A stretch of DNA of 64,000 nt from WHSW01 sp963742205 (lineage in GTDB: Bacteria; Actinomycetota; Thermoleophilia; Solirubrobacterales; 70-9), in contig CAVUKZ010000004.1 in the NCBI GenBank assembly GCA_963742205.1, positions 124,001 through 188,000 on the forward strand, given 5' to 3'. Shown here in pieces: positions 44,295 through 54,462 of the stretch; position 1 is the stretch's first letter; every line of letters begins with the position of its first letter. Under the pieces are notes generated by a model that saw only the letters and a program-made list of their open reading frames with translations, made no database searches and was not told the DNA's origin. A program made the position numbers and the translations under genes.

Positions 44295-45444
44295 GTGCGG
44301 GGCAGGCTGGGTATGGGCAGCACGGTTGCGGCGGCGATCCTGGCCGCGTGCTGCCTCGCGTTCCCCGCCGGCGCCGCGGCCGCCAAGGACCAGACGGTGT
44401 GGCTCTGCAAGCCGGGGCTCGCCGACAACCCGTGCAAGCCGGGCCTCAGCACGACCCAGATTTCGCCGACCGGGGAGTGCTCGGCACCACCCAGCCGAAG
44501 GCGAAGCAGCCCAAGGTCGACTGCTTCTACGTCTACCCGACGGTGAGCGACGACAAGAGCCGCAACTCCGACCTCTCGATCGACCCGGAGGAGCGCTCGA
44601 TCGCGCTCTACCAGGCGGCGCGCTACTCGCAGCGCTGCCGGGTCTTCGCGCCGATGTACCGGCAGATCACGCTCGCAGTCGCTGTTCAGCGGCCAGCCGG
44701 TCACCGAGGCCGAGAGCAACCTGGGCTACGGCGACGTGGTGAGCGCCTGGAAGACCTACCTGCGCAAGTACAACAAGGGCCGCGGCATCGTCCTCCTCGG
44801 CCACTCGCAGGGCAGCTTCGTCCTCCGCCGGTTGATGGCTGATTACGTCGACAAGCGCCCCGACGTGCGCAAGCAACTGGTCGGCGCCTACCTCTTCGGC
44901 GGCAACGTCGAGGTCAAGGAGGGCAGCCTCGTCGGCGGCGACTTCAAGCACATCCCGGGCTGTGAGGCGCCGAAGCAGATCGGCTGCATCGCCGGGTTCT
45001 CGACCTTCAACGCCCCGGTGCCGCGGACTCGAAGTTCGGCCGCGTCGGCAGCGGGCTGTCGACCGGCGACCCGGCGACCCGCGACATCCTCTGCGTCAAC
45101 CCGGCGGCGGTCGGAGGCGGCCCCGCGACGCTGGACTCGATCTTCCCGAGCGCAGCCGTTCGCGCCCGGGACGACGATCGGGATCGCGACCCAGGCGGTC
45201 GGCGTGCCGCAGCCCGACGTACCGACGACCTGGATCGAGGCCAAGGGCGCCTACAGCGGCACGCTGCGACTCCAGCGACGACGCGGACGTGCTGCAGATC
45301 TCGAGCCTGGGCGGCGCACCGGTGCTCAACGCGGTCCCGGACGCGACCTGGGGCCTGCACCTGGTCGACGCGAACATCGCGCTCGGCAACGCCGTCAACC
45401 TGCTGCGGCGGCAGGCCAAGGCGTACGGCAAGCAGACGGGCTGA
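44295..45444 (+). CDS. DUF3089 secreted serine hydrolase (lipase-like), five frame breaks
   Basis: A signal peptide (AAAILAACCLAFPAGAAAA) and CKPGLADNPCKPGL are followed, after frame changes near 44477, 44680, 45021, 45153 and 45263, by the DUF3089 sequence: DCFYVYPTVSDD, RVFAPMYRQIT, the nucleophile elbow IVLLGHSQGSFVL, YLFGGNVEV, FGRVGSGLSTGDPATRDI, TTWIEAKGAYSGT and WGLHLVDANIALGNAVN. The net offset over the span is one base, consistent with three insertions and two deletions. The order and content match one intact alpha/beta hydrolase of about 382 residues. It is either heavily error-prone sequence or a decaying gene. Confidence 0.78.
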
Positions 45445-45654
45445 CGCTCAGATCGCCGGCGGCGCCGGGTCCGGCGCGGGCGGCGGCCCCGGCTCCGGCT
45501 GTGGTGGCGATGGATCCGGCGTCGGCGGCTCGGGCGGGCCTGGGTCGGGGAGCGGGGGAGAGGGCGTCGGTGCCGGCGGCCCCGGGGTCTCGAAACGCGT
45601 CGCGTTGCTCGGGTGGCGGGTGATGCCACCCAGCTACCCGTTCGAACCGCGACA

Positions 45655-45798
45655 ATGCGGGCGATGGCCCAGATCGTCCACCCGAAGCCCGCGTGCCGCC
45701 ACTGCGGCGCCGTGCTGGCGCACCGCCTGAGCAAGTGCCCGCGATGCGGCAAGCGTTCCTGGGCGAACCTCTTCTTCGGGCTCGGCCAGCACTACTAG
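45655..45798 (+). CDS. Small zinc-ribbon protein
   Basis: This 47-residue protein has two CxxC pairs (CRHC and CPRC, 14 residues apart) and a Phe/Gly-rich end FFGLGQHY. The start is ATG 45655 or ATG 45664. It resembles short ribosome- or membrane-associated zinc-ribbon proteins, but no family is certain. The 210 nt upstream hold no convincing gene. Confidence 0.6.
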   Translation: MRAMAQIVHPKPACRHCGAVLAHRLSKCPRCGKRSWANLFFGLGQHY

Positions 45799-45910
45799 CT
45801 CCGACCGCCCAGGAGCGGTATGGTCGACGCAGGCAATCTCTACGGCGACGTTTTACGGCCGGGGAGCGGGCGCTGGGGCCCGACATAGCCACTCAGAGAA
45901 AAGGGAACGA

Positions 45911-47701
45911 ATGTCCGTCCTTTCGCGGGTCGGGACTGGGGCGGGGGTGATGGACGGTTCGCGCGGGACGCTGGCGCCGCCACGCCCGGCGGTCCTCTGG
46001 GGCATCGCGCTCGCAGGCGTCGGGGCCGCGCGTGCACGGTCGCGCTGCGGCTGACGAGCGACCACGGGGGCGCCGAGCCCGGACTGCAGGCGGCGCTGCT
46101 CGACTGGGTCGTCTGCTCGTACATCCTCAGCGGGCTGATCGCCTGGTGGCGGCGGCCCGAGAGCCGCCTGGGGCCGCTGATGGTCGTCGGCGGCTTCTTG
46201 ACCGCGCTCTCGAGCCTCTCGATGGCGAGCGCGCCGCTCGCGGCGACGATCGGCCAGGCCGCCGACCTGGTCCCGTTCGCCGTCTTCCTCCACGTCTACC
46301 TCGCCTTCCCGACGGGAGTGCTCGAGGGCTGGCTGGAGCGCGCTCTGGTGATCGCGAGCTACTCCGTCGCCGTCGGCCTGGAGCTGGTCGGGCTGATGCT
46401 CGGCGGCTTCGCCCCCGACAACGTGCTCGCGATCGTCTCCGAGCCCGACGCCGCCGCCACCCTGGCGCAGGTTCAGCTCACGGCCCTCGCGGTGATCTGC
46501 CTCGGCGGGGTCGGAGTCCTCGTGGCACGTCGCCGGGCCGGAGCGCGGCCGCTGCGGCGCTCCGCCGCGCTGCTCGTCGACTCGTTCTCGCTCGCCCTGG
46601 TGATGAGCGCCGTGCTCCTGATCACGGGCGCGTTCTTCCCCCAGGAGTCCTTCTTCCTCCCGGTCCAGCGAGCGACGTTCGTCGTCCTCGGGCTCGCCCC
46701 GATCGCGTTCCTCGTCGCCCTGCTCGACGCGCGCCTCGCGCGCTCCTCGGTCGGCGAGCTGATGATCGAGCTGCACGCTCAGCCGACGCCGATCGACCTC
46801 GGCGAACCGCTCGCCCGGGCGCTTCACGACCCCTCGCTGAGAATCGCCTATTGGCTGCCGCAGTACGCGATCTGGACCGACTCCGACGGCCGACCCGTGC
46901 GCCTGGCCGACGACGATGACGATCGGGCCACGACGCTGATCGAGCGCGACGGAGAGCCGATCGCGGTGCTCGAGCACGACGCGGCGCTCAAGGCTGAGCC
47001 GGAGTTGCTCGACGCGGTCAGCGCCTCGGCCGCGATCGCGCTCGAAAACGGACAGCTGCAGGCCGACCTGCGCGCCCGCCTGGAGGAGCTTCGCGGGTCG
47101 CGCGGGCGGGTGATCGAGGCCGAGCAGCGGGAGCGGGAGCGGCTCGAGCGCAACCTCCACGACGGTGCCCAGCAGCGGCTGATCGCGCTCTCGCTCGAGC
47201 TCGGCCGCCTCGGCACGCGCCTCCGCGACGACCCCGAGGCCCGGGTCCGCATCGACGAGGCGCGGCAGGAGATCGCGGTCTCGCTCGACGAGCTGCGGAC
47301 GGTGGCCCGCGGCCTGCATCCGGCGGTGCTCAGCGGTCACGGCCTCCCGGTCGCGGTCGAGTCGCTCGCGGCCGACCTCCGCGGTCCCCGTGCGGCTCGA
47401 CGTCAGGCTCGATCACAGGGTCGACGAGCAGGCGGAGGTCGCCGCCTACTACGTGATCAGCGAGAGCCTCGCCAACGTCGGCAAGCACGCTCAGGCTGCG
47501 TCGGCGACGGTCAGCATCGCGCAGGAGAACGGTGACCTCGTGGTCGAGATCCGCGATGACGGCGTCGGCGGCGCCGACACGGAGTCGGGCTCCGGCCTCC
47601 GCGGCCTCGCCGACCGGGTCGAGGCGCTCGGCGGCCGGCTGCAGGTGTGGACCCCGCACGGCGGCGGGACGAGGGTGCGGGCGCAGGTCCCATGCGGGTA
47701 G
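45911..47701 (+). CDS. NarL-type membrane sensor histidine kinase, two frame breaks
   Basis: This sensor kinase of about 597 codons has an N-terminal membrane region of about seven helices (LLDWVVCSYILSGLIAWW, VVGGFLTALSSL, VGLELVGLMLGGF), a linker, the HisKA_3 dimerisation helix with phospho-acceptor His (ERLERNLHDGAQQRLIALSL) and an HATPase domain (YYVISESLANVGKHA, IRDDGVGGAD). Frame breaks lie near 46030 and 47381; they cancel over the span. The overlap with the downstream response regulator (10 nt) shows they form one two-component system. The signal is unknown. The ATG is preceded by AAGGGA. Confidence 0.83.
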
Positions 47702-48336
47702 CGATCGCCGAGGACAGCGTCCTGCTCCGCGAGGGGCTGGCCCGCCTGCTCGACGAGGCGGGGTTCGACGTCGTCGCCCAGTGCACGACCGCCGAGGAGC
47801 TGCTGTTGAAGGCCAACAGCTATCCGCTCGACGTCGCGGTGGTCGACATCCGCCTCCCGCCCACGCACCGCGACGAGGGGTTGCGCGCAGCGCTCGAGAT
47901 CCGCGCGGATCACCCGGAGGTCGGCGTCCTCGTGCTCTCGCAATATGTGGAGCTGGGCCTGGCGATGACCCTGCTCGCCGACTCGGCCGAGGGCGTCGGC
48001 TACCTGCTCAAGGATCGGATCGGCGACGTCGACGCGTTCATCGGCGCCGTTCGCCGGGTGGCCGATGGCGGCTCGGCGCTCGATCCGATCATCGTCTCGA
48101 CCCTGGTCTCACGCCGGCGCGATGACGACCCTCTTGCCCAGCTCACCCCGCGCGAACGCGAGGTGCTCGAGCTGATGGCCACCGGGAGCTCGAACCAGGG
48201 GATTGCCGACAACCTCGTGATCAGCGTGCGCGCGGTCGAGAAGTACGTCTCCAGCATCTTCGGCAAGCTCGGGCTGCCCTCGACCGGGAGCGAGTCACGC
48301 AGGGTGCTCGCGGTGCTCATGTTTCTGCGCTCCTGA
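47692..48336 (+). CDS. LuxR/NarL-family response regulator
   Basis: This 214-residue regulator has a receiver domain with acidic pocket IAEDSVLL, phospho-acceptor Asp in VAVVDIRLP (about residue 53), SQYVE and the Lys in GYLLKDRI, followed by a LuxR-type HTH (LTPREREVLELMATGSSNQGIA, VEKYVSSIFGKL). The ATG lies inside the kinase gene end, indicating translational coupling. The downstream MMPL and ABC transporter genes are plausible targets (inference from position). Confidence 0.92.
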   Translation: MRVAIAEDSVLLREGLARLLDEAGFDVVAQCTTAEELLLKANSYPLDVAVVDIRLPPTHRDEGLRAALEIRADHPEVGVLVLSQYVELGLAMTLLADSAEGVGYLLKDRIGDVDAFIGAVRRVADGGSALDPIIVSTLVSRRRDDDPLAQLTPREREVLELMATGSSNQGIADNLVISVRAVEKYVSSIFGKLGLPSTGSESRRVLAVLMFLRS

Positions 48337-48453
48337 GCGCCGCGCACGGCTCGAGACACCAGAAACCCGCCCCCCGAGTCCGCAAGATTCCCGGCTTCCC
48401 CGGCAGCCCGCGCGGGTGGAGGGTTGATCCGTCCACCAGCGAGGGGAGCGGCG

Positions 48454-50773
48454 ATGAAGTCACGTGTGATTCAGGACGAACCGGATCGGTCCAACGGTGG
48501 AGCGTCCTCCGAGCCCCCGCGCAGCGCGGCGAGGCGGGCGATGAACCTGCCGGCGCGGGCCGCCCATTGGAGCGGACGGCACCGCAAGGTCGCGATCTGG
48601 GGCTGGCTCGCCTTCGTCGTCGTCGCCTTCATGCTCGGCAACATGATCGGTGCCAACCAGCTCACCGGGGTCGACCAGTTCACCGGCGAGTCCCACGACG
48701 CCGAGAAGGCGCTCGACGACGCCGGCCTGCGGCCGATCGAGGAGGTCGTCCTGCTCAAGAGCGACACGCTCACGCTCGACGACGCCGAGTTCCAGGCGGC
48801 TGCGAACGACGTCACCGCGCCGCCTCTCGAAGATCCAGTACGTCGAGGACCTGAAGTCGCCGCGTCGACGGCCAGACCGAGGTCACCGAGGACCGCCACG
48901 CTGCGCTCGTCAACTTCACGATCGCCGGTGACTCGATCGAGGCCAAGGACCGGGTCGACCCCACGCTCGCCGCAACCGCGGCCGTGCAGGCCGAGCACCC
49001 CGAGATGGTGATCGAGCAGTTCGGAGGCGCGAGCGCCGAGAAGGCGATCAACGAGACGATCACGGACGACATCGGCAAGGCGGGGATGCTGTCCCTGCCG
49101 ATCACGCTGATCATCCTCACGATCACCTTCGGCTCGCTGGTCGCCGCCGGCGTGCCGCTGCTGATCGGGCTCACCTCGGTGCTCGCCGCGCTCGGCCTGG
49201 TCGCGATCCCGAGCCTGGCGCTGCCGCTCGACGCCAACGTCAACGCCGTGATCCTGATGATCGGGCTCGCGGTCGGGGTCGACTACTCGCTCTTCTACCT
49301 GCGACGCGAGCGCGAGGAGCGCGCCGCCGGGCGCGACGAGGTCTCCGCGCTCGAGGTGGCCGCGGCGACCTCGGGACGCGCGGTGCTGATCTCCGGCCTC
49401 ACCGTGCTGGTCGCGATGGCCGGGATGTTCATCAGCGGTGACAAGGCGTTCATCTCCTTCGCCTACGGGACGATGATCGTCGTCGGGATCGCGATGTTCG
49501 CCTCGCTCACCGTGCTCCCGGCGGTCCTGTCCTGGCTCGGCGACCGGGTCGAGAAGGGGCGGATCCCGTTCCTCGGCCGGCGTCGGCGCCCGGGAGGCGA
49601 GTCGCGCTTCTGGACCGCGGTCATCGATCGCGTCACCCGGCGCCCGTGGCTCTCGATCGTGCTCGCCGGCGGCGCGCTGGTCGCGCTCGCGATCCCGGCG
49701 CTCCACATGAAGACCGTGATCAGCGGCGTCGACGACCTGCCGCAGGACCTCGCGGTGATCAAGACCTACAACCAGGTCAAGGACGTCTTCCCGAGCGAGG
49801 GCGTGACCACCAGCGTCGTCGTCGAGGCCGACGACGTGCGCGCGAGCGATGTCACCACCCAGATCGACGCGCTCAGGGATCAGGTCGACGCGTCCGACTC
49901 GTTCCTGCCCGGGACCTCGGTCACCTACAGCGACGACGACACCGTGGCCGAGATCGACATTCCCGAGCCGCGGCAGACGGCACCGATGCGGCCTCGGCCA
50001 GCGCGCTCGACGAGGTCCGCAACCAGATCGTCCCGGCGACCGTCGGTGGGATCGACTCGACCACGGTCAACGTCAGCGGCGATGCGGCGCAGTCGCAGGA
50101 CTCCCGCGATCAGTCGAACAGCAGGCTGCCGCTGATCTTCGGCTTCGTCTTCGGGCTCGCCTTCCTCCTCCTGCTGGTCACCTTCCGCTCGATCGTGATC
50201 CCGATCAAGGCGATCGTGCTCAACCTGCTCTCCGTCGGCGCCGCCTACGGGGTGGTGGTCCTGGTGTTCCAGGACGGTCACGGTGAGTCGGTGCTCGGCT
50301 TCACCTCGAACGGGGGCGTCGCCTCGTGGCTGCCGTTGTTCATGTTCGTGATCCTGTTCGGGCTCTCGATGGACTACCACGTGTTCATCCTCTCCCGGGT
50401 CCGCGAGGCCTACGACTCGGGGATGAGCACCGGCGACGCCGTGCGCAGCGCGATCTCGTCCACCGCCGGCACGGTGACCAGCGCGGCCGCAGTGATGGTC
50501 GGCGTCTTCGCGGTCTTCGCCACGCTGGAGTTCATCGACCTGAAGGAGCTCGGGGTCGGGCTCGCCGCGGCGGTGCTGATCGACGCGACGATCGTCCGCG
50601 GGGTGCTGCTGCCGGCGTCGATGAAGGTGCTCGGCGACTGGAACTGGTATCTGCCGAGCTGGCTCGAATGGCTGCCGCGAATGGGCTCTGAGACCCCCGA
50701 CCTGCCGCCGGCCGACACGCCCGAAGCCGGGGAGCCGAGCGAGCCCCCGAAGCCCGCGCCGGTGCCGGTCTGA
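48454..50773 (+). CDS. MMPL-family RND transporter, three frame breaks
   Basis: This membrane transporter of about 773 residues has the MMPL layout: N-terminal helix (VAIWGWLAFVVVAFMLGN), extracytoplasmic domain, a five-helix block containing LMIGLAVGVDYSLFYLRRERE, a second periplasmic domain and a second block with LFGLSMDYHVFILSRVRE. The frame breaks are near 48818, 48861 and 49976; repaired, the chain is continuous. GAGGGGAGCG precedes the ATG. In actinobacteria MMPL proteins export lipids or drugs. The stop overlaps the ABC ATPase start (TGATG), so an operon with the ABC pair is likely. Confidence 0.86.
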
Positions 50774-51675
50774 TGGCGCTGATCGAGGTCGAACATCTGA
50801 GCAAGAGCTTCGGGCCGGTGCGGGCGGTCGAGGACCTGAGCTTCTCGATCGAGGCGGGCACGATCGCCGGATTTCTCGGCCCCAACGGCTCCGGGAAGAC
50901 GACGACGCTGCGCTCGCTGCTCGGGCTGGTGACGCCGAGCTCCGGCACGGCGACGATCGCGGGCCGGCCGTACGGCGGGCTCGACGACCCCCTGCACGAG
51001 GTCGGGGTGATGCTCGAGGCGAGCACCCACCCCGGCCGCAGCGCCCGTAACCACCTGCGAATCGCGGTCGCCGAGGCGCGGATGCCGCGCTCGCGCGCCG
51101 ACGAGCTGCTCGAGCTGGTCGATCTGACGGGCGCGGCCGACCGGCGCAGCGGCCAGTTCTCGCTCGGCATGCATCAGCGCCTCGGCCTCGCCACGGCCCT
51201 GGTCGGCGATCCGGAGATTCTGATCCTCGACGAGCCCGCGAACGGGCTCGATCCAGAGGGCATCCGCTGGCTGCGCGGCTTCCTCCGGGGCCTCGCGGCC
51301 GAGGGCCGGACGATCCTGCTCTCCAGCCACGTGCTCGCCGAGGTCGCCCAGACGGTCGACGAGGTGGTCGTGATCAGCGCTGGAAAGCTCGTCGCCCACG
51401 CGCCGCTCGAGGAGCTGACCACGAACGGCCACACGGGCCGGGTTCGGTTGCGGTCGCCCGAGCTCGAGCGGCTCACGACCGTGCTGACCGCGGGCGGGAT
51501 GCAGACGCACCCGAACGGCGACGACGTGCTCACCGTCACCGGCGCGAGCCAGGAGGCGATCGGACAGCTCGCCTTCGACAACCGGATCGTGCTCTATGAG
51601 CTCGCGGGGGAGGGCTCGAGCCTGGAGGAGGTCTTCCTCGACCTGACCACGCCCGACGAGGAGGCCTCGCCATGA
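50773..51675 (+). CDS. ABC transporter ATP-binding protein (DrrA/CcmA type)
   Basis: This 300-residue ATPase has Walker A GPNGSGKTTTLRS (about residues 37-49), Q-loop, signature FSLGMHQRLGLATAL, Walker B ILILDEPANGLDPEG and H-loop LSSHVLAE, then a DUF4162-type tail. The ATPase family pairs with a separate permease (next gene, ATGA overlap), as in multidrug or daunorubicin exporters. It is translationally coupled to the MMPL gene. Confidence 0.92.
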   Translation: MALIEVEHLSKSFGPVRAVEDLSFSIEAGTIAGFLGPNGSGKTTTLRSLLGLVTPSSGTATIAGRPYGGLDDPLHEVGVMLEASTHPGRSARNHLRIAVAEARMPRSRADELLELVDLTGAADRRSGQFSLGMHQRLGLATALVGDPEILILDEPANGLDPEGIRWLRGFLRGLAAEGRTILLSSHVLAEVAQTVDEVVVISAGKLVAHAPLEELTTNGHTGRVRLRSPELERLTTVLTAGGMQTHPNGDDVLTVTGASQEAIGQLAFDNRIVLYELAGEGSSLEEVFLDLTTPDEEASP

Positions 51676-52397
51676 CCGCCCTGATCCGCTCCGAGCTGCT
51701 GGCGGTTCGCACCCTGCGGACCTCCTACATCGTCCCGGTCGCGCTTCTGGCGCTGGTCGGGCTGATCGTCGGCGCGTCGATGGCTGACGCCGGCAAGCCG
51801 GGGACGACGACGCCGGACGAGCTGCGCGAGCCGCTGGCCGTCACGGCCGGGATCATGAGCGCGGTCTTCGTCGCCGTCTTCGCCGTGATCCGAGTCGGCA
51901 GCGAGTACCGGTACGAGACGATCAGCCAGCGCTTCCTGGCGGCGTCACGCTCGCGGGTGGTGATAGCGAAGCTCGTCACCTACGGCGCCTTGGCCGCGGT
52001 GCTCTCGCTGCTCGCGATCGGCCTCGGCTTCGCGATCACCGCCCCCGTGGTCGCATCGAAGGACCTGACCCTCGATTACGCCGGCGCCGAGGTGCTGCAG
52101 CTGTTCGGCAGCGTGCTGCTCGGGGCGGTCCTGTTCGCCGCCCTCGGGGTCGCGATCGCCTTCATCTGTCGCAGCCAGCCGGCGGCCCTGCTGGTCGTGA
52201 TCGGACTGTTCCCGGCCGAGAAGGTGCTCGGCATCCTCCTCGACGAGAACGCCTCCTACATGCCGTACGGGCTGCTGCAGTCGCTGCTCGACCAGGGCAA
52301 CGCGCCGCCGCTCGTCGGAGCGGTCGTGCTCACCGTGGTGACGGCGGCGACCTGCGTGGTCGCCGCGATCCTCGTGCGCCGCCGGGACGTGACCTGA
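51672..52397 (+). CDS. ABC-2-type transporter permease
   Basis: This 241-residue protein has six predicted membrane helices (YIVPVALLALVGLIVGAS, GIMSAVFVAVFAVI, AALGVAIAFICRSQPAALLVVIG, LVGAVVLTVVTAATCVVAAIL) and a short cytoplasmic loop SEYRYETISQRFL typical of ABC-2 permeases. The start overlaps the ATPase stop. The substrate is unknown. Confidence 0.88.
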   Translation: MTALIRSELLAVRTLRTSYIVPVALLALVGLIVGASMADAGKPGTTTPDELREPLAVTAGIMSAVFVAVFAVIRVGSEYRYETISQRFLAASRSRVVIAKLVTYGALAAVLSLLAIGLGFAITAPVVASKDLTLDYAGAEVLQLFGSVLLGAVLFAALGVAIAFICRSQPAALLVVIGLFPAEKVLGILLDENASYMPYGLLQSLLDQGNAPPLVGAVVLTVVTAATCVVAAILVRRRDVT

Positions 52398-52422
52398 GGA
52401 CGCGATTTGCGATCCTCAGCCG

Positions 52423-52797
52423 ATGCGGCTGCTGGTCGACGGGATGAACGTGATCGGGAGCCGCCCGGACGGCTGGTGGCGCGACCGCGACGCTGCGATG
52501 GCCCGGCTGGTCGACCGGCTCGAGCGCTGGTCGGCGGAGAGCGGCGACGACGTCACCGTGGTCTTCGAGCGCAAACCGCGCCCGCCGCTCGCCTCGCCAC
52601 TGGTCGAGATCGCGCACGCCCCGAAGCCGGGCCCGAACGCCGCCGACGACGAGATCGTCCGCCGCGTCCGCGCCGATCCCAACCCCCGCTCGATCCGTGT
52701 GGTCACCTCGGATCACCTGCTCTCCGACCTCGTCCACGGCCTCGGCGCGACGGTCGAGCCGTCGACCGGCTTCCGCGACCGGATCGACCCGCGCTAG
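52423..52797 (+). CDS. NYN-domain RNase-like protein (YacP/Rae1 type)
   Basis: This 124-residue protein has the NYN/PIN-like opening LLVDGMNVIGSRPDGWWRDRD, with an acidic N-terminal Asp, the middle VTVVFER and the C-terminal acidic patch NAADDEIVRRV and VVTSDHLLSDLV. The family cleaves RNA in some species (B. subtilis Rae1). The key Asp residues appear present. It stands alone after the ABC permease. Confidence 0.82.
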   Translation: MRLLVDGMNVIGSRPDGWWRDRDAAMARLVDRLERWSAESGDDVTVVFERKPRPPLASPLVEIAHAPKPGPNAADDEIVRRVRADPNPRSIRVVTSDHLLSDLVHGLGATVEPSTGFRDRIDPR

Positions 52798-52801
52798 GTG
52801 A

Positions 52802-53248
52802 TCAAAGGCCGAGCGCGGCGACGCCCGGCTCGTCGTAGCCGAGGTGATGGGCGACCTCGTGGCGCAGAGTGCGCTCGACCTGCGCTGCGAGCAGCCGCGG
52901 GTCAAAGCCGAAGTCGCGCTCGAGCGTGTCCTGGAAGATCACGATCCGGTGCGCCGCGCGGTCGCGGGCGATCGTCGCCCCGTAGTACTGGCCGTAGGCA
53001 TGGACCTCGGCGCCACGATTGGAGACGACGACCGGCACGTGCTCGATGACGCGGGTGAATTCGTCCGGCAGTCGGTCGATCGCGTCGGCGACCAGGCGCT
53101 CGAACGGGGTCAGCTCGCGGCTTTGGTGGCGGTGGTTTCGCGCCAGCGCCTCGCTGTGCTCGATCAGCGCGTCGAACTCCTCGTTCGTCATCTCCGACGG
53201 CTGGCGCCGCCCCGGCACGCACCGTCCGGGCAGGAAGTCGTGCGACAT
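52802..53248 (-). CDS. Minimal zincin metallopeptidase
   Basis: This 148-residue protein contains the zinc motif HEVAHHLGYDE (HExxH plus downstream Glu) near its C-terminus and a preceding beta-sheet core (RVIEHVPVVVSNRG, IVIFQDTLER), the pattern of the DUF1025/metallopeptidase-like minimal zincins. It lacks a signal peptide, so it is cytoplasmic. The stop faces the convergent NYN gene. The start is ATG 53248; ATG 53191 (MTNEEFDALIEHS) is more family-like. Confidence 0.82.
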   Translation of the reverse strand: MSHDFLPGRCVPGRRQPSEMTNEEFDALIEHSEALARNHRHQSRELTPFERLVADAIDRLPDEFTRVIEHVPVVVSNRGAEVHAYGQYYGATIARDRAAHRIVIFQDTLERDFGFDPRLLAAQVERTLRHEVAHHLGYDEPGVAALGL

Positions 53249-53318
53249 GGTCCATGGATGATCGCAGCGTCGGCCGCTCGGCCGTCGACGCGGGCAGGGC
53301 CGGAGCTAGGCTGAGCCG

Positions 53319-54399
53319 ATGGCCTGGTTCGACACCCGGCTGGCGCGCCTGGTCGGCACCCGCTACCCGATGATCCAAGCGCCGATGGCCGGGGTCAACA
53401 CGCCGGAGCTGGTCGCGGCGGTGTCGGACGCCGGCGGCCTCGGCTCGCTGGGCGGCGCGATGCTGGACCCCGACGCCCTGCGCGAGCAACTCGCCGCCGT
53501 GCGCGCCATCACGTCCGCGCCTTTCGGGGTCAACCTCTTCGCCCCGCTGACCACGCCCGAGGCGCCGGAGGCGGTCGTCTCGATGCTCGAGCGGATCGCG
53601 CCCCGGCGCGAGCGGCTCGGGCTCGGCCCGGGGACGGCGCCGCCCGTCCCGGCGCCGCGCTTTGACGCCCAGCTCGAGGTCGTGCTCGAGCGCCCGCCCG
53701 CGGTCTTCAGCATCACGTTCGGGCTGCCCCCGGCCGCGGCGTTGGCGGCCCTTCACGAAGCCGGCGTGACCGTGGTCGGCACCGCCACCACCAGCGCCGA
53801 GGCCGTCGCGGTCGCGGACGCGGGCTGCGACGCCGTCGTCGCGCAGGGGAGCGAGGCGGGTGGGCACAGAGGGACGTTCGCGACCGACTTCGAGTCCGCG
53901 CTGGTCGGGACGATGGCGCTCGTGCCGCAGGTGCGCGATCGGGTCGACGTGCCCGTGATCGCGGCCGGCGGGATCATGGACGGGCGCGGGATCGCCGCCG
54001 CCCTCGCCCTCGGAGCCGACGGGGTGCAGATGGGCACAGCGTTCATCGGCTGCGACGAGACCCAAGCCGCTGATCCGTACGTCGACACACTCGCCGCCTC
54101 CGCCGACGGCGACACCGTCGTCACGCCGGCCTTCACCGGCCGCCCGGCGCGGGCCCTGCGCACGGGCTGGGTGGAAGAGATCGAGTCCAGCGGCGCCGAG
54201 CTGCCGCCGTATCCGCTGCAGGCGATGCTGCTCGCCGAGCTGCGGGCGGCGGGGTTGGAGAGCGGCGAGCTCGAGACCGTCATGCGGCTCGCGGGCCAAG
54301 GAGCGCCAATGCTCCGGCGCGGCCCGGCCGCCGACCTGGTCGGCGAGCTGGCAGCGGAGACCGAGGCGGCCCTCACTCCGGGCCGCGAGCGGCTCCTAA
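53319..54399 (+). CDS. Nitronate monooxygenase family protein, probable frame break near the 3' end
   Basis: This FMN-binding TIM-barrel protein has YPMIQAPMAGVNTPELVAAV, PFGVNLFAPL, GSEAGGHRG (catalytic His region), VIAAGGIMDGRGIAAALALGADGVQMGTAF (phosphate-binding loop) and LAGQGAPMLRRG. The literal frame continues past residue 355 into low-quality sequence that lies across the antisense MGMT gene. Removing one base near 54381 ends the protein at TAA 54399 (359 residues, normal length), just before a large hairpin. It oxidises alkyl nitronates or is a relative (enoyl reductase-like). Confidence 0.85.
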
Positions 54400-54402
54400 C
54401 CC

Positions 54403-54453
54403 CGCCGAGTGTCATCAGGACCACCTCAGGGGTGGTTGAGATGGCACTCGGCG
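54403..54453. terminator. Two-tier hairpin between nitronate monooxygenase and MGMT genes
   Basis: A 14-nt arm (54403-54416) pairs with 54440-54453 with one mismatch, enclosing an inner 6-bp stem ACCACC/GGTGGT. This long, nearly perfect inverted repeat lies between convergent genes and probably acts as a bidirectional terminator. Confidence 0.6.
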
Positions 54454-54462
54454 CGTGGGGAT

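Noticed and set aside
45449..45635. A proline-rich reading frame on the minus strand in the gap before the small zinc-ribbon gene
   Set aside because: It has no ATG/GTG/TTG start after its upstream stop and no recognisable domain. It could be a broken tail but cannot be supported as a gene.
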